Positions 44,576 to 54,410 of a stretch of DNA of 64,000 nucleotides are shown piece after piece (the stretch's first letter is position 1; the number at the start of each line of letters is the position of its first letter). This DNA is from Sphaerosporella brunnea (Eukaryota; Ascomycota; Pezizomycetes; Pezizales; Pyronemataceae), in assembly GCA_008704415.1 (NCBI GenBank), contig VXIS01000005.1, positions 1 to 64,000 of the forward strand, given 5' to 3'. The notes below the pieces were generated by a model, which did no database searches, was not told the origin of the DNA, and worked only from the letters and a program-made list of their open reading frames with translations. Made by a program: the position numbers and the translations under genes.

Positions 44576-47500
44576 TGTAGTGACAACGTTCGATTTACCT
44601 CCTTTCCTATGTCAGATGCGAATTTCCTTAATTTGTTCTCATGTCTTCTTTCCTTCTGAGACACACCCGATTGTAGGCCTTTGGGGCTTAAGAGCAGTCT
44701 ATGTACTCTCTATGTCATGGCCGCAAGCGGCCGAATACATTATGATAACAATCCAAGGTGCTTTGCCTTGCAAGGATCATCGATACTACCCCGCCCTCGG
44801 GGCTATGGTATCTAAGAAGAAGGTAAACATCTTAAAACACACCAACACAGAGATGGTCAGAATCAGAGGTATACTTCCTACCGGTTCTATCCGTCTACCA
44901 TATCGTAGATCCGCTTACCTAAACGGGGTTAGGCAATCAGTCTCCCACTCGACGCTCGACTTGACCCAGGACAGTAATTTTCGCGCCGTTCTTATGGGCT
45001 AGTCCAGTCTAGTCAGTTCTGATGAGTGATCAGACTGTCTTGAACAAAGACCAGGCAAAGAAGCGTGCTATACGGCCATAATAATGGGGAGGACTGGGGC
45101 GCTCTGTAGGTGAGAACTCCGTCTCGACCGTACTTTTCGTGTACTCATCACATCCAAACACAGCTGTAGAAATGGGAGCTTCATCCAGCTAGGAGGCTGA
45201 AGCGTTTTTCGATTGCTTTGAGCTTAAAAGCGAGAATAGGATTTGTTGTTCGCAGCCTCAAGCAAACTATGGGCAGAAAGCACCATGGGATTACCAATAG
45301 AAATGGAATCATTTGCATATTTTTTTCCAGTTCGATCCTACATCATATGCATCGCATCTTGAGATCAATCAGCCGGACTCTGGTGATTAATTCACGCCAG
45401 AACGGATATCTCACTTGACGCCGTCTCACCCAGACACCTAGCGTTGATGTTCTTGATTCCCGGCTGCGAATAAAGCTCTAGCTTTTTCTGCCCTACCCTA
45501 AGCAAGTGTTCGATAGTGGCAAAATCCTTCTTATTGAGACCTAAATTCTGTCGAAACTCGTGCCTACCTGTTCAGTAAGCAAAGGATCAAATAAGTGAAG
45601 CAGCTGACAGCTATCATTGGCTGACCTGGCATATTCACGAAAATTTTGCTGCGATTCCTGCAAGTCGCCGTTAGCATGAGAAAACAACGCCTCCACTAAT
45701 GCCATGGAAGAAGAAGAGATACCGCTGGTTTTTCCTTAATCATGCGAAGACATGAGCGGTACAGTGATAGGACTTCACGCTGGATTCCGCTCAACCGCGG
45801 CATCATAAAATAGTGGTACTCAAGGTAGGCTGAAAAGGCCGGCTGGCTGGAAATCGAGTGTCCCAAAAATCCAATAGGAGGCCCCAGCCTGGTTGCAGAC
45901 TCTGAGCGACCTTTTGTGCAGACGTGCTGGCTGACGTCGCGGTCATGCCACCAGGCTGTGACGAAACCAAAACTCAAAATCGAACAGCCACAAAAAAACC
46001 GCAAATATTAAAAACAGCATCTATCGTGAGTCCTCAAACTTTTCCACCGTGTTTATATAGGTAGAAATTTTCCCTACTGTCCGCGCTCTTCGGGTAATTC
46101 GCGGCATGATGAGCGTGGGGTGGGCCTCCAGGGCGGAGTAAATTTCGCTGAGTAAAGCGTGTGGTCACGCGAAAATATCGTCATCTGATCTCTTTGTCGC
46201 CCAGCCAGCCAGATTTTTTGGTGCTGGATGGAAAAATCTGGCAGGAAAACTCACGTTGCCTGCGGCCAATAGAACCCACTCAACATGACCCGATTTCCAG
46301 CCAGCCGGCCTTTTCAGCCTACCTTGAGTATCACTAATACAGACAGGTGCGTTTTATTTTTTGGGAAGAAGGCTTGCTTAGTCTGCCGGTTTGCCGGTTG
46401 CAATGTTGGCGATGGATTCTGGATGACGTCGTTCGGCCCGAGTGTGTTAGCAAAGTAATAAATTGCAGCTCGCCCACCACCTCTTCGCTTAATTGCCTCA
46501 ACTACGACGGGTTGTGTCCCTGATTCTCGTCCGGCTGATACAGATAGGAGGCTTCGTCTAAGTGGGGGCAGATGCAAACAACTCCGCCGGGAGTTGGACA
46601 CAGGTCTGAGTTCCATTGTCTATTACAGTTGCAAAAACAAGTCGTCCTGGTACTCACATCGTCTGCGAGCTTCATCTCCCAGAAGAAGAATGACAACCAT
46701 TCGGTAGGCTCTAGGAAGGGTCCTCAAAGCAGGCCGGAAAGACTGGAATGATAGGCTCTGTGGCAACAATTACATCCGAATGGAGGCTCGTTTCCAGATC
46801 TGCGTGTTGGAAACTTGAATTACCTAATCTATCAGCAAGGCTTTCAAGGCGACGTCACCTTGCTTGGGTGCAAAGGTCCCTCAAAGTCTGCAACTGAGCT
46901 GGTCCGCGTCATAGGCCAAACAACAACCTCCAGCCCGTTGTTCCAGCTCACTTTGAGAACCCATGTGTCAGAACCGGATTAGTTACCTGATTGTATGTGC
47001 CCCCCCCCCGGCCACCCCGCGGGGGTGCTTGCTTACTTATGTCCCTAGGGTGGTCTCCTGGCCTCCGCCATTACAGCGTCGCCATCTTGGCCGGACGTTT
47101 TAGGCTCCCACTGGCTCGTACGTGCGACCTTGTATGGGCCTTGTGTATGGTCTTTGCATCAATACTTGTGGCGTTTCAACAGGTCTCGGGCCTGGGAGGG
47201 TTATTGGCAACCAATAATTCAGGCGTGATGTATAGGAGACTAGTCGGTTCAAATGGGAAGCCGGACTTTAAGATGGTGTTTGTGCTGCAGGCGCCACTGC
47301 AGCTGCTTAGCTCCAGCATATTTTTTGCATAGTTATGTGCTCTACCCACGATGCCAAGGTGAGAGGGTTTCTTTCTGGACGCCGAATAATGCCGGGATGA
47401 GCCACATCAGACTCGCTGCGCACATTGGGCAGGAAATGAATTGGAAAATTTGTTGCCGCGCCAGTCGCGCGCGTGGTGGTTGAAACGCGGCTGCAAAGAT

Positions 47501-48601
47501 GACAGGTTCCACCAGTGTTTTAACCCGCATATCAACCTTCCCTATGATCCAACACGTGCCCTGTATCGCGTAGTTAGAGTAGTGAACCCCAGTTTCAATG
47601 GTGTTTCAATCTGCTACGAGACATCTCCCAATATGCACCAAAGAACAATTTTGCCCGTCGGTTTGCATAGTCTCTACCTTAATGATGTTGTTTGCGAAAC
47701 AAAAGTCGGTATCAAGGATGTTGACGTCGGAAAAGTGGGAAGTAATCCGGACGATTTGGACAATCGTGACACTTAACCCCGACTTTGCTTGACTAGGCTG
47801 CCAATTCGATTCCTTCGGTAAGTAGGCTCGTCATGTAAAAAACTCACCTGGGCTGAAAGGTATGTCCATGGAGGTCCACTGTCCACGATGAAGAATACCC
47901 AACGAGCCTCTTTCCCATGGGCAACGACAAATGGAAAAACTGTCCTCTTGTGGAGGCCGTACCGACCTGAAGCCTTGAAGTCTTGAACCACCTCTTTAGC
48001 ATCAACTTCGAAAGGTACGTTCCTCCGCAATCGTAGATTGTAATCTTGCGTGAGTAATATCCGTGAGCACGACATCGTATTCAGACGGATCAGGGCTATA
48101 TTCCGGGTCAATATCGTGGATACCGCGAGCTTTAGCCTATTGTTGACGCTTACGAGTGGAAGAGGCCTCCTGTAGATCGACGTCCGATGACAAGCGTCGA
48201 GTGATCGTGTCGTAACTCGGAGGCCCGGTGTACAGGAGTGGTGCGCTATGGATCTGGCGCGAGAGACGAAAAGACCTTGACACAGTCCTGACCGAGGAGT
48301 CTGACGATTGTTGCTTGCTTGCCTCCTCGATCAGACTTGTTGGTGTGTAGGTTTGCATACATCACTCTTTCTGTGTAACACTGCGCTTGTGTCCAAACGG
48401 TTGCGCTCAGACTTTCAGTCCGCCAAGGCCCCCAGCGCTTAGGATAATGCAACTCTACTGAAACGTACATTGCGGCAGCTCAGGACAGCAATGTAGAGTG
48501 TGCCAGAGGACAATTCCTCTTCTTCTCCCTCTTCCTCTCCCTTCCAGACCCCAACACCACTCACCACAAATAATCCGCTCTCCACAGTAGCAGCAACAGC
48601 C
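44576..48601. other. Long gene-poor accessory stretch
   Basis: About 4 kb between the LINE remnant and the dehydrogenase gene. Apart from the inverted-repeat element at 45811-46336 I see no supported gene. A C tract and GC-rich palindrome lie at 46999-47025. The frames near 47.0-47.8 kb are long enough to notice but lack codon bias and splice-linked continuation. This is probably old, degraded repeat DNA plus the promoter of the dehydrogenase gene. Confidence 0.4.
45811..46336. mobile_element. 526-bp MITE with 46-bp terminal inverted repeats
   Basis: The terminal repeats 45811-45856 and 46291-46336 are complementary at 45 of 46 positions (TAGTGGTACTCAAGGTAGGC...). Each end starts with TA, consistent with the TA target duplication of Tc1/mariner/pogo elements. 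The 434-bp interior has no transposase. It does hold a perfect 11-bp-arm hairpin (46208-46218 with 46232-46242, GCCAGATTTTT). The near-identity of the ends suggests a fairly recent non-autonomous element. Confidence 0.85.
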
Positions 48602-49645
48602 ATGCCCGAACTCTCCCCGCCCTGGTACTCCGTCGTCAACATCGACCTCTTCCACCGCGTCGCGAAGCAAACAATTCTGCACCCGATAGTGCCATGGTTC
48701 ATCCCGCTGGCCTACCGTGCACAGGCATTCCAATACCACCATCCGCCGCTCTACTTTTCCGCCGCCTACGCCTTCATCATCACGCTCATCTGGGTGCTGC
48801 AGTGGATCAACCGCTACCTCGCCTTTGGGCCTCCGCGCACCTTCGACTGGACTGAGGAGGTAGTGCTCATTACCGGCGGTGCGTCGGGCCTCGGACTTTT
48901 GGTCGCGGAGGTATACGGGATGCGAGGGGTGACGGTTGCGGTGCTGGACAAGAACTGCGGCTCCGACGGCGACGAGCTGGAGGCGCGGAACGTCTACTTC
49001 TACAAATGCGACGTTGGCGACATAGCGCAGGTCGAAGCCGCCAAAAGGCGTGTAGAAGAGGAGCTAGGCACTGTGACGGTGCTCATCAACAACGCAGCCG
49101 TGGTGCACGGCAAGCCACTGCTGCAGCTATCATCCGGCGATGTCGAGGATAGCTTCCGAACAAATATCATTGCGCATTACAACACCCTGCGCCTCTTCCT
49201 GCCCGGAATGATAAAGGCCGGTCGCGGAAGCGTCGTTACGATCTCTAGTGTGCTGGCGACGTTGCCAGCGAAGGGCTGCTCGCTCTACGCCCCCACCAAA
49301 GCGGCGACTACTGCACTGCACCATGCGCTCACCGCCGAGCTGGCAGAGTATCCGTTTATCAAGACGCTGCTGGTTACGCCCGGCCAGATGACTACGCCGC
49401 TCTTCAACGGTGTTAAGACGCCGAGCTTTTTCTGGGCGCCGGTGTTGGAGCCTGTGGATGTCGCTAAGGAGGTGATTGCTGCAATCGACGAGGGCAAGGG
49501 CGGAGAGATTGCGATGCCGCTGTTTTCGCAGTGGGCTGCCGTCTTTTGGATTCTCCCTTCTAGTGCGAGGAAAGCTTTGAGGAAGCTCAGCGGAATAGAC
49601 ACGGCAATGGAGGGGTTCAGAGGGGGGCAGAAAAAGGACGAATGA
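48602..49645 (+). CDS. Membrane-anchored short-chain dehydrogenase/reductase
   Basis: One exon, 347 codons from the ATG at 48602; the frame is open further upstream, but only to a GTG. A membrane span lies at residues about 50-70 (YFSAAYAFIITLIWVLQWI). The classical SDR features follow: cofactor motif TGGASGLG (91-98), D115 after the second strand (VAVLDK) suggesting NAD(H), NNAA (163-166), catalytic S215/S216 (ISSVLAT) and Y229-x-x-x-K233 (YAPTK). The arrangement of an N-terminal anchor before a classical SDR resembles the SDR16C retinol/17-beta-type dehydrogenases of the ER or lipid droplets. The substrate cannot be told from sequence. The 3' side abuts a LINE fragment. Confidence 0.9.
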   Translation: MPELSPPWYSVVNIDLFHRVAKQTILHPIVPWFIPLAYRAQAFQYHHPPLYFSAAYAFIITLIWVLQWINRYLAFGPPRTFDWTEEVVLITGGASGLGLLVAEVYGMRGVTVAVLDKNCGSDGDELEARNVYFYKCDVGDIAQVEAAKRRVEEELGTVTVLINNAAVVHGKPLLQLSSGDVEDSFRTNIIAHYNTLRLFLPGMIKAGRGSVVTISSVLATLPAKGCSLYAPTKAATTALHHALTAELAEYPFIKTLLVTPGQMTTPLFNGVKTPSFFWAPVLEPVDVAKEVIAAIDEGKGGEIAMPLFSQWAAVFWILPSSARKALRKLSGIDTAMEGFRGGQKKDE

Positions 49646-49839
49646 TTTGTAGATAGACGGCTCTAGTTTGGTATGTTGCAGCACCTGTGGAGTTATGGCT
49701 TTGGGCGGGATGTTTTGTTTGTTTTTTTGTTTGTTTGTAATCAAGTTTATTGATGCTACCTCATGGGTCAACTGCGGCCACCCAACTACCAGAAAGGAAA
49801 AGCAAAGGAAAGAGTGACATGCCCGCAACAACAGAAAAA

Positions 49840-50330
49840 GGGCCATGGCCACCAAGGCCGAGTCACTCCTCCCTCTTCAGATGACGACGAACCACCTTCT
49901 TCCGCCACGGATCGCCCAACCTTTGTGTCCTGCAGGATACGCGGGGTGGCCTTCTCCTCCTTAACCAGCTCCGCGATTGACCGCCACCTCCACCCACGGT
50001 GCTTCCATCCAAGCGCCAAAGCACGCGAATCTGTGGAAGCCATCGGTCGCACTCCTTAAAGAGGTGCTCTCTAGTCTGCCGCTTGCCAGAAAGACAAAAC
50101 CAGCACTCGTCAGAGTCTCTCTTGCGAAGCTTCTCCTTGAGATAGGGTGCCGTGATCGCATGCCCGGTGAGGAGTTGGTAGTACCGGGATGCCAGCACCT
50201 TTCCCTCCTTCTTGAGGGCTGGTCGAAAGTTGGGCGGAATGTCTTTTCGAATATGAGCGCGAGATACCTACCAAATTGTTTGGTTTTCACTGGAAATATA
50301 TCATCTAGAATACAGTCATGAACAGTGAAA
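49840..50330 (-). mobile_element. Tad-like LINE fragment, 3' end
   Basis: On the minus strand the translation reads KKEGKVLASRYYQLLTGHAI, then a CxxC-H-C knuckle (CWFCLSGKRQTREHLFKEC), then one frameshift into IAELVKEEKATPRILQDTK. This is the C-terminal end of a Tad1-type ORF2, after RNase H. It is less damaged than the copy at 43.6-44.6 kb and comes from a different subfamily, judging by the residues around EHLFK. It sits between the converging dehydrogenase and RPN6 genes. Confidence 0.8.
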
Positions 50331-50393
50331 TGAAGCAGCACAGCGAAAAAAAAAAAAAGTGCGACATGTTTTATTAGGTGTCCACCCGCCCAT

Positions 50394-51791
50394 CTAATCT
50401 AGAAGAGATGCTTGGTTAATATACAGCACTTCTACCACATCGCCGAGCTTCTTGATGGTCTTCAATGCGGCCTCATACGACTTATCGGTTCCCTGCTCCT
50501 GAAAGACGATCAAGCATCCCTCGCCCTGATCCAAAACACCGCTCAACTTTTTGTCCAGAATCATCCGCGACAGCTTCGTCTCCACCTGCTGTGTGTCCAG
50601 ACCCACAAGCTTAGCTACGTGGCTGATCTCCACTCTTGAAAAAGGCTCGATCACTCGCGACAGGTTGTGCTCAAGCATGTTGTCATAGAGATCTGTCGAG
50701 TGGGAGCGGATAAACCGGTCGCTGGTAAGCTCCGCCTTGTAGTTGCTGAGGGCCTGCTCGAACTCGGCAAGCGACCGGTTCGAGTGGGCGGTGGCAATGG
50801 CCTTCATTGCCTCCAGATCCCGACCGGCGTATTGGATCGCGTGCTTGCTCTGGAGGATCTGGTTGACCTCGTCGGTTTGGTTCTCCATGATCTTGCAGAG
50901 CAACATGTACTTCAACGCATCCACGGCCTTCTTGGTCTCTTCCTGCGAGTGGTAACCCTCCATCGCCTCAATGAAATACGAATACGCTGTGTTGAAATCC
51001 TTCTCCTCAGCGTGTAGCATTCCGGACTGCATGTCGAGCCCCGCCTGGGTGAGCGGGGGACAGTAGACGGCGTTCGCGGAGGTGCGGGCGGAGGATAGGG
51101 AAGCGCGAGATTTGGCGATGTTGCGGAGGGCGTGGTATGCTCGGGATTCGAGAAGCTGTACCTCGACCAGCATCATCTTGTCGTCCACACGCTTGAGCTC
51201 TTTGAGCAGGGTGTCGATGAGGGTGATAGCATCTCGGTAGGCATTCTTCTCGAGGTAGAGGGCGACGAGACGAGCTTCAAGACTCTGGCGGAGGAAAGAG
51301 CGGCGCTCCTTGATGGCCCATTCTATGCAGGATTTCGTCACGTTGATCTGAATGTCCAAGGTGTTGGGGATGGTTGTGAAGAGATCAATCATCTGCCGCA
51401 CTATGGACGGGATTCATCAGCAAGGTCTCATCAGCAAGATTTTCGCATATCGTCTCGCCCAGCGGAATTTGAAGCATACCCAGTTTGGACGTCTTTGACT
51501 TCGCAAACGCGTTGAGCACCGACAAAGTCTCCTTCACCAATTCCGCAAGCTCTCCCGTCTGGCTGTCACCAGGCGAGGTTAATCATTTCCATCCCGCAAC
51601 AGCTCTCAGATCGACAGGAAGGCATACCCGCCATCGCGGTACAGCTCCCCCAGCGCCATCAAGGCCTGCTCGTATTCTTTGAGCGCCGCATCGGTAATCT
51701 CGGGCCGTACGGACAGGATCGACTTGTACTGAGCCTTCGCCTTCGCCGGGTCGGACTTCTGGATTGCCTTCGCGTCTTCTAGTCGGCCCAT
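50394..51791 (-). CDS. RPN6: 26S proteasome regulatory subunit Rpn6 (PSMD11)
   Basis: Exons 51791-51628, 51562-51480 and 51400-50394 (introns 65 and 79 nt) give 417 residues, close to the usual 420 or so. Diagnostic segments are TSKLVRQMIDLF, ERRSFLRQSLEARLVALYL, DDKMMLVEVQLLESRAYHAL, the ANAVYCPP motif and, in the PCI domain, NLSRVIEPFSRVEISHVAKL and MILDKKLSGVLDQGEG. Rpn6 is a lid subunit that clamps the 19S regulatory particle to the 20S core. The start ATG gives MGRLEDAKAIQKSDP, the usual length before the solenoid. The gene looks complete and should be essential. A LINE fragment lies directly beyond its 3' end. Confidence 0.97.
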
Positions 51792-52216
51792 TTCCAATGA
51801 TTTTAGAAAATGTGTTGCGAGAAATGGCGGGACGGAATCGTAGATGCGGTTGGTGATAGATCTTGTGGATGGATGGAGCCGGGAACTGGTCGCGATACCT
51901 TAGGTCGAGCTTCACCCACCGCCAAGACACAAGCTTGAGCTGCGTCACAGGCACGCACTCGGATTTACCAAGCTTCGATTGATGCCTCTATAGTGATATT
52001 GCCACTATCACAAGTGTTGAACGAAGAGTGTTTTTGTCCCTGGCATATTTCCAATTGCAGACAGTTTGCATGAGCCGGAGTTCGTGGTGACAAGAAGCAA
52101 CATAGAACTGCGGGGCCATCAGACATCAGGTTGCGGAGTCCAACCAAACAACCTTCATCAACATCACACAAGCTAATGAAGCTTAGAGAGACTGTCAGAA
52201 ATGAGCAGAATGTCAC

Positions 52217-52435
52217 ATGATCCTCTGCTTCACCGTCGACAATCAGCACTGCCAATTCAAAGTGTCTTCGCACGTTCCATGCGCCGCTTCTTGCGTCTCC
52301 CGGGCCATGTTAGGGAGCAGCAGCATTTTCAAAGAAACGCGAGAACTACGAGTGGCTGGGAAAGCGGACCAGTTATACACCCTAACCCTCGAAGACGAAA
52401 ACGATCTACACGTGCTGAGGTACGTCTTGATGTAG
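52217..52435 (+). pseudogene. BTB/POZ domain fragment
   Basis: A 72-codon frame reads ILCFTVDNQHCQFKVSSHV, CVSRAMLGSSSIFKETREL and LYTLTLEDENDLHVLRYVL. This is the core of the fungal-type BTB domain: a beta strand, FKVSSHVL-like, then S..F..ML and TLEDD...L...L. The remainder of a normal BTB protein is missing. A possible donor (GTACGT) directly follows, but no downstream exon was recognised. It is probably a relic of a small BTB gene. Confidence 0.6.
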
Positions 52436-52944
52436 CTGCACCACCAAAGCCATGAGATCCCAGCAGCATCTCGGGTGAGCCAGGCTCATCGACCCTATTT
52501 CTATTGCTTTTGCTGATTGGGACCTTAGCTGGGAACGCCGGATAGGAGGCGTCGGCGAGCAATGTGATGCGTTTCAGTTTCTGCTGCTTGAACGTAGATT
52601 ACTCTCATCCAACAATACCCTCCCAGACGCCAGGCAGGCAGAGGAGCCTGAACGATCTTCGGAGAGATGTCGAGGGAATGTTTATCAATCGGAGTAATCC
52701 GTTCGCCCCAACCACTCACTATCAATGCGATGCCTTCGAGCAGGTGGGAAGGGAGATAATTCTTTTGGTCAAATGGGGTTACCGGGTTGGATCTTGACCA
52801 ATTCCCGTCCAGGGGCGGGAGGTTGAAAAGCATTTAGAAATTCGCACTGAGTGAGTGATATGAAGGGGAGATTGCATCGTGACGGGAATGGAGGACACGA
52901 TCATTTCAAAGGAAGCGGCCTAAAACAAGAGTCGCGGTTTCCAA

Positions 52945-53034
52945 GCCCTCCGACCAGAATCGGACTGGGACCAACCAACGGATGACAAGTTTGAATTTTA
53001 CAGTCTGGTGTGACACCAACTAGAGTATGCGACA
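52945..53034 (-). pseudogene. tRNA-Tyr pseudogene
   Basis: On the minus strand this is similar to the two tRNA-Tyr genes over its length (CTAGTTGGTGTCACACCAGA, CTGTAAAATTCAAA, TCATCCGTTGG, CGGAGGG). The 5' acceptor strand is gone, the B box is broken (GTCCGATTC in place of GTTCGACTC) and the intron region is one base longer. The acceptor stem cannot pair, so it should not give a tRNA. Confidence 0.85.
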
Positions 53035-53065
53035 TAACCTTTGGACGCGACGTACTTTCGGACAA

Positions 53066-53558
53066 ATGGGATAACATCACCGCCGTCCCCGCTGCCCTGA
53101 CCGCCCAGCCGCCCCTAACTTACCGCTTTCCTCAAAACTCGCCACAAAGTAAAGCAGACAGCCAAAAATACTTCTCCTGTCCATAGAAGACTTTTTACTA
53201 TTATTCGATCTACTTTCAGCCAGTAACCCCGCTGTTTTGTTGTCACCCTCAGCGCAAAATCGACTTGGCGCAGGATGATAGTGGTTGCGACCCCACTGAC
53301 ACCACCCATGGTTTCTAATCGCTTTCTAGTCATTGAAAGAAGAGATCTGAGCAGCTGGAGCCCAGTTGAGGTAAATTTTGACGGCCTGGCGAAGCCTTAC
53401 CTAAGCGGACTTACTAATCAGCCGCCGCGAGCCCCACCAAAAATCGTAATATATATAACGTGGCACAAGGCTCTAGCAAGCCGTGGGAACTCTAATCGGC
53501 TTGAGTGGAACGGGGGCTAGGCAGTTAGGGCAGCGGGGACACCGATGGTATTATCCCC
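53066..53558. mobile_element. Inverted-repeat (MITE-like) element with diverged ends
   Basis: About 46 bp at 53068-53113 pairs with the complement of 53511-53556. Both read GGGATAA...GTCCCCGCTGCCCT...GCC.AGCC with no gaps. Roughly ten positions differ, nearly all C/T transitions, as expected if repeat-induced mutation acted on one end. The interior has no transposase frame. The element starts about 30 bp from the 5' side of the tRNA-Tyr pseudogene. Exact ends are uncertain because no clear target duplication is seen. Confidence 0.65.
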
Positions 53559-54410
53559 GCCCTGGATGCCCCGGACCGTCACCCAAGCTCTCTAATCCTT
53601 GAGAACCATCTATTGATATTTTCTCGACAACTTAAAGCCGAGTCGTCGGTATTCTCGCTCTTACTGGATCTTACAGAATGCCGCATTTTTTGTTCGTGAT
53701 ATGATATCGCGGCTGACTACGCTCTCCGCGTCCAGAGAAAAGCAGGATCTTCTCCAATAAATCTCTCGCTGCTTTAATCTACTCTTTCCATTCTCATGGC
53801 GATTGGATGTTTCGTTGTCGAGATATCGCGGCTGTTCCACCTCCTGTCACGCTAAAACCCTTTTATCCGAAAGTACTCTACACCACAAAGGGGTTGCTTG
53901 TGTCATTATGCGCAGGTGCCGCTCCATCAAAAGATATCACTCTGACCACACACCCAAACACGATTTTTGATGCGCCTTGTGTGATGTTTGCAGGCAGTTG
54001 CGCTTCCCGGTATTTCCCGTCAAAACTCCCCCAAAAACTTAGTTACCAACCGCGGAGAGGCATCCGCATCGATATCTTGTGCGTGGGGGTGGGAGGGGCG
54101 CAAGGTTGAATGACATAGCAAGGCGTTCCGCAGGGCACACTTCACAAGCAATTTTTTCGATCTGCATGCATAGCGGGGCTTGCTGTGTAGTGTATGCTTG
54201 AGCCTGCATTCGTATGTACGGATGTCTGCATCATGCGGTGCATCGTGATACTGCAAAAAAAAAAAAGGGATCAGCACCGGTGTGCTACCGGGATGATACA
54301 TAATGAAGTGCTGACCGGGAATCTTTGTTCCAAAAGAAAAAAAAATGAATTAATGGCGCGCGGTCACCTAACTATCTTCACAAAAGAAAGTCTACTCAAT
54401 TTTCCCGGCC

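Larger units (their letters stand above)
51792..54410. other. Intergenic with gene fragments and an inverted-repeat element
   Basis: About 2.6 kb between RPN6 and the MFS gene. It holds the RPN6 promoter, a BTB-domain fragment, a tRNA-Tyr pseudogene and an inverted-repeat element, each listed separately. The rest (about 52.45-52.9 and 53.6-54.4 kb) shows no coding character. A short A tract lies at 54256-54267. Confidence 0.45.

Noticed and set aside
46991..47332. 113-codon plus-strand frame starting in a C tract
   Set aside because: Composition and position in degraded accessory DNA do not support a gene; no motif or splice-linked exon was found.
49130..49855. 241-codon minus-strand frame over the dehydrogenase gene
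   Set aside because: It is antisense to a clear SDR with all catalytic motifs and has no features of its own.
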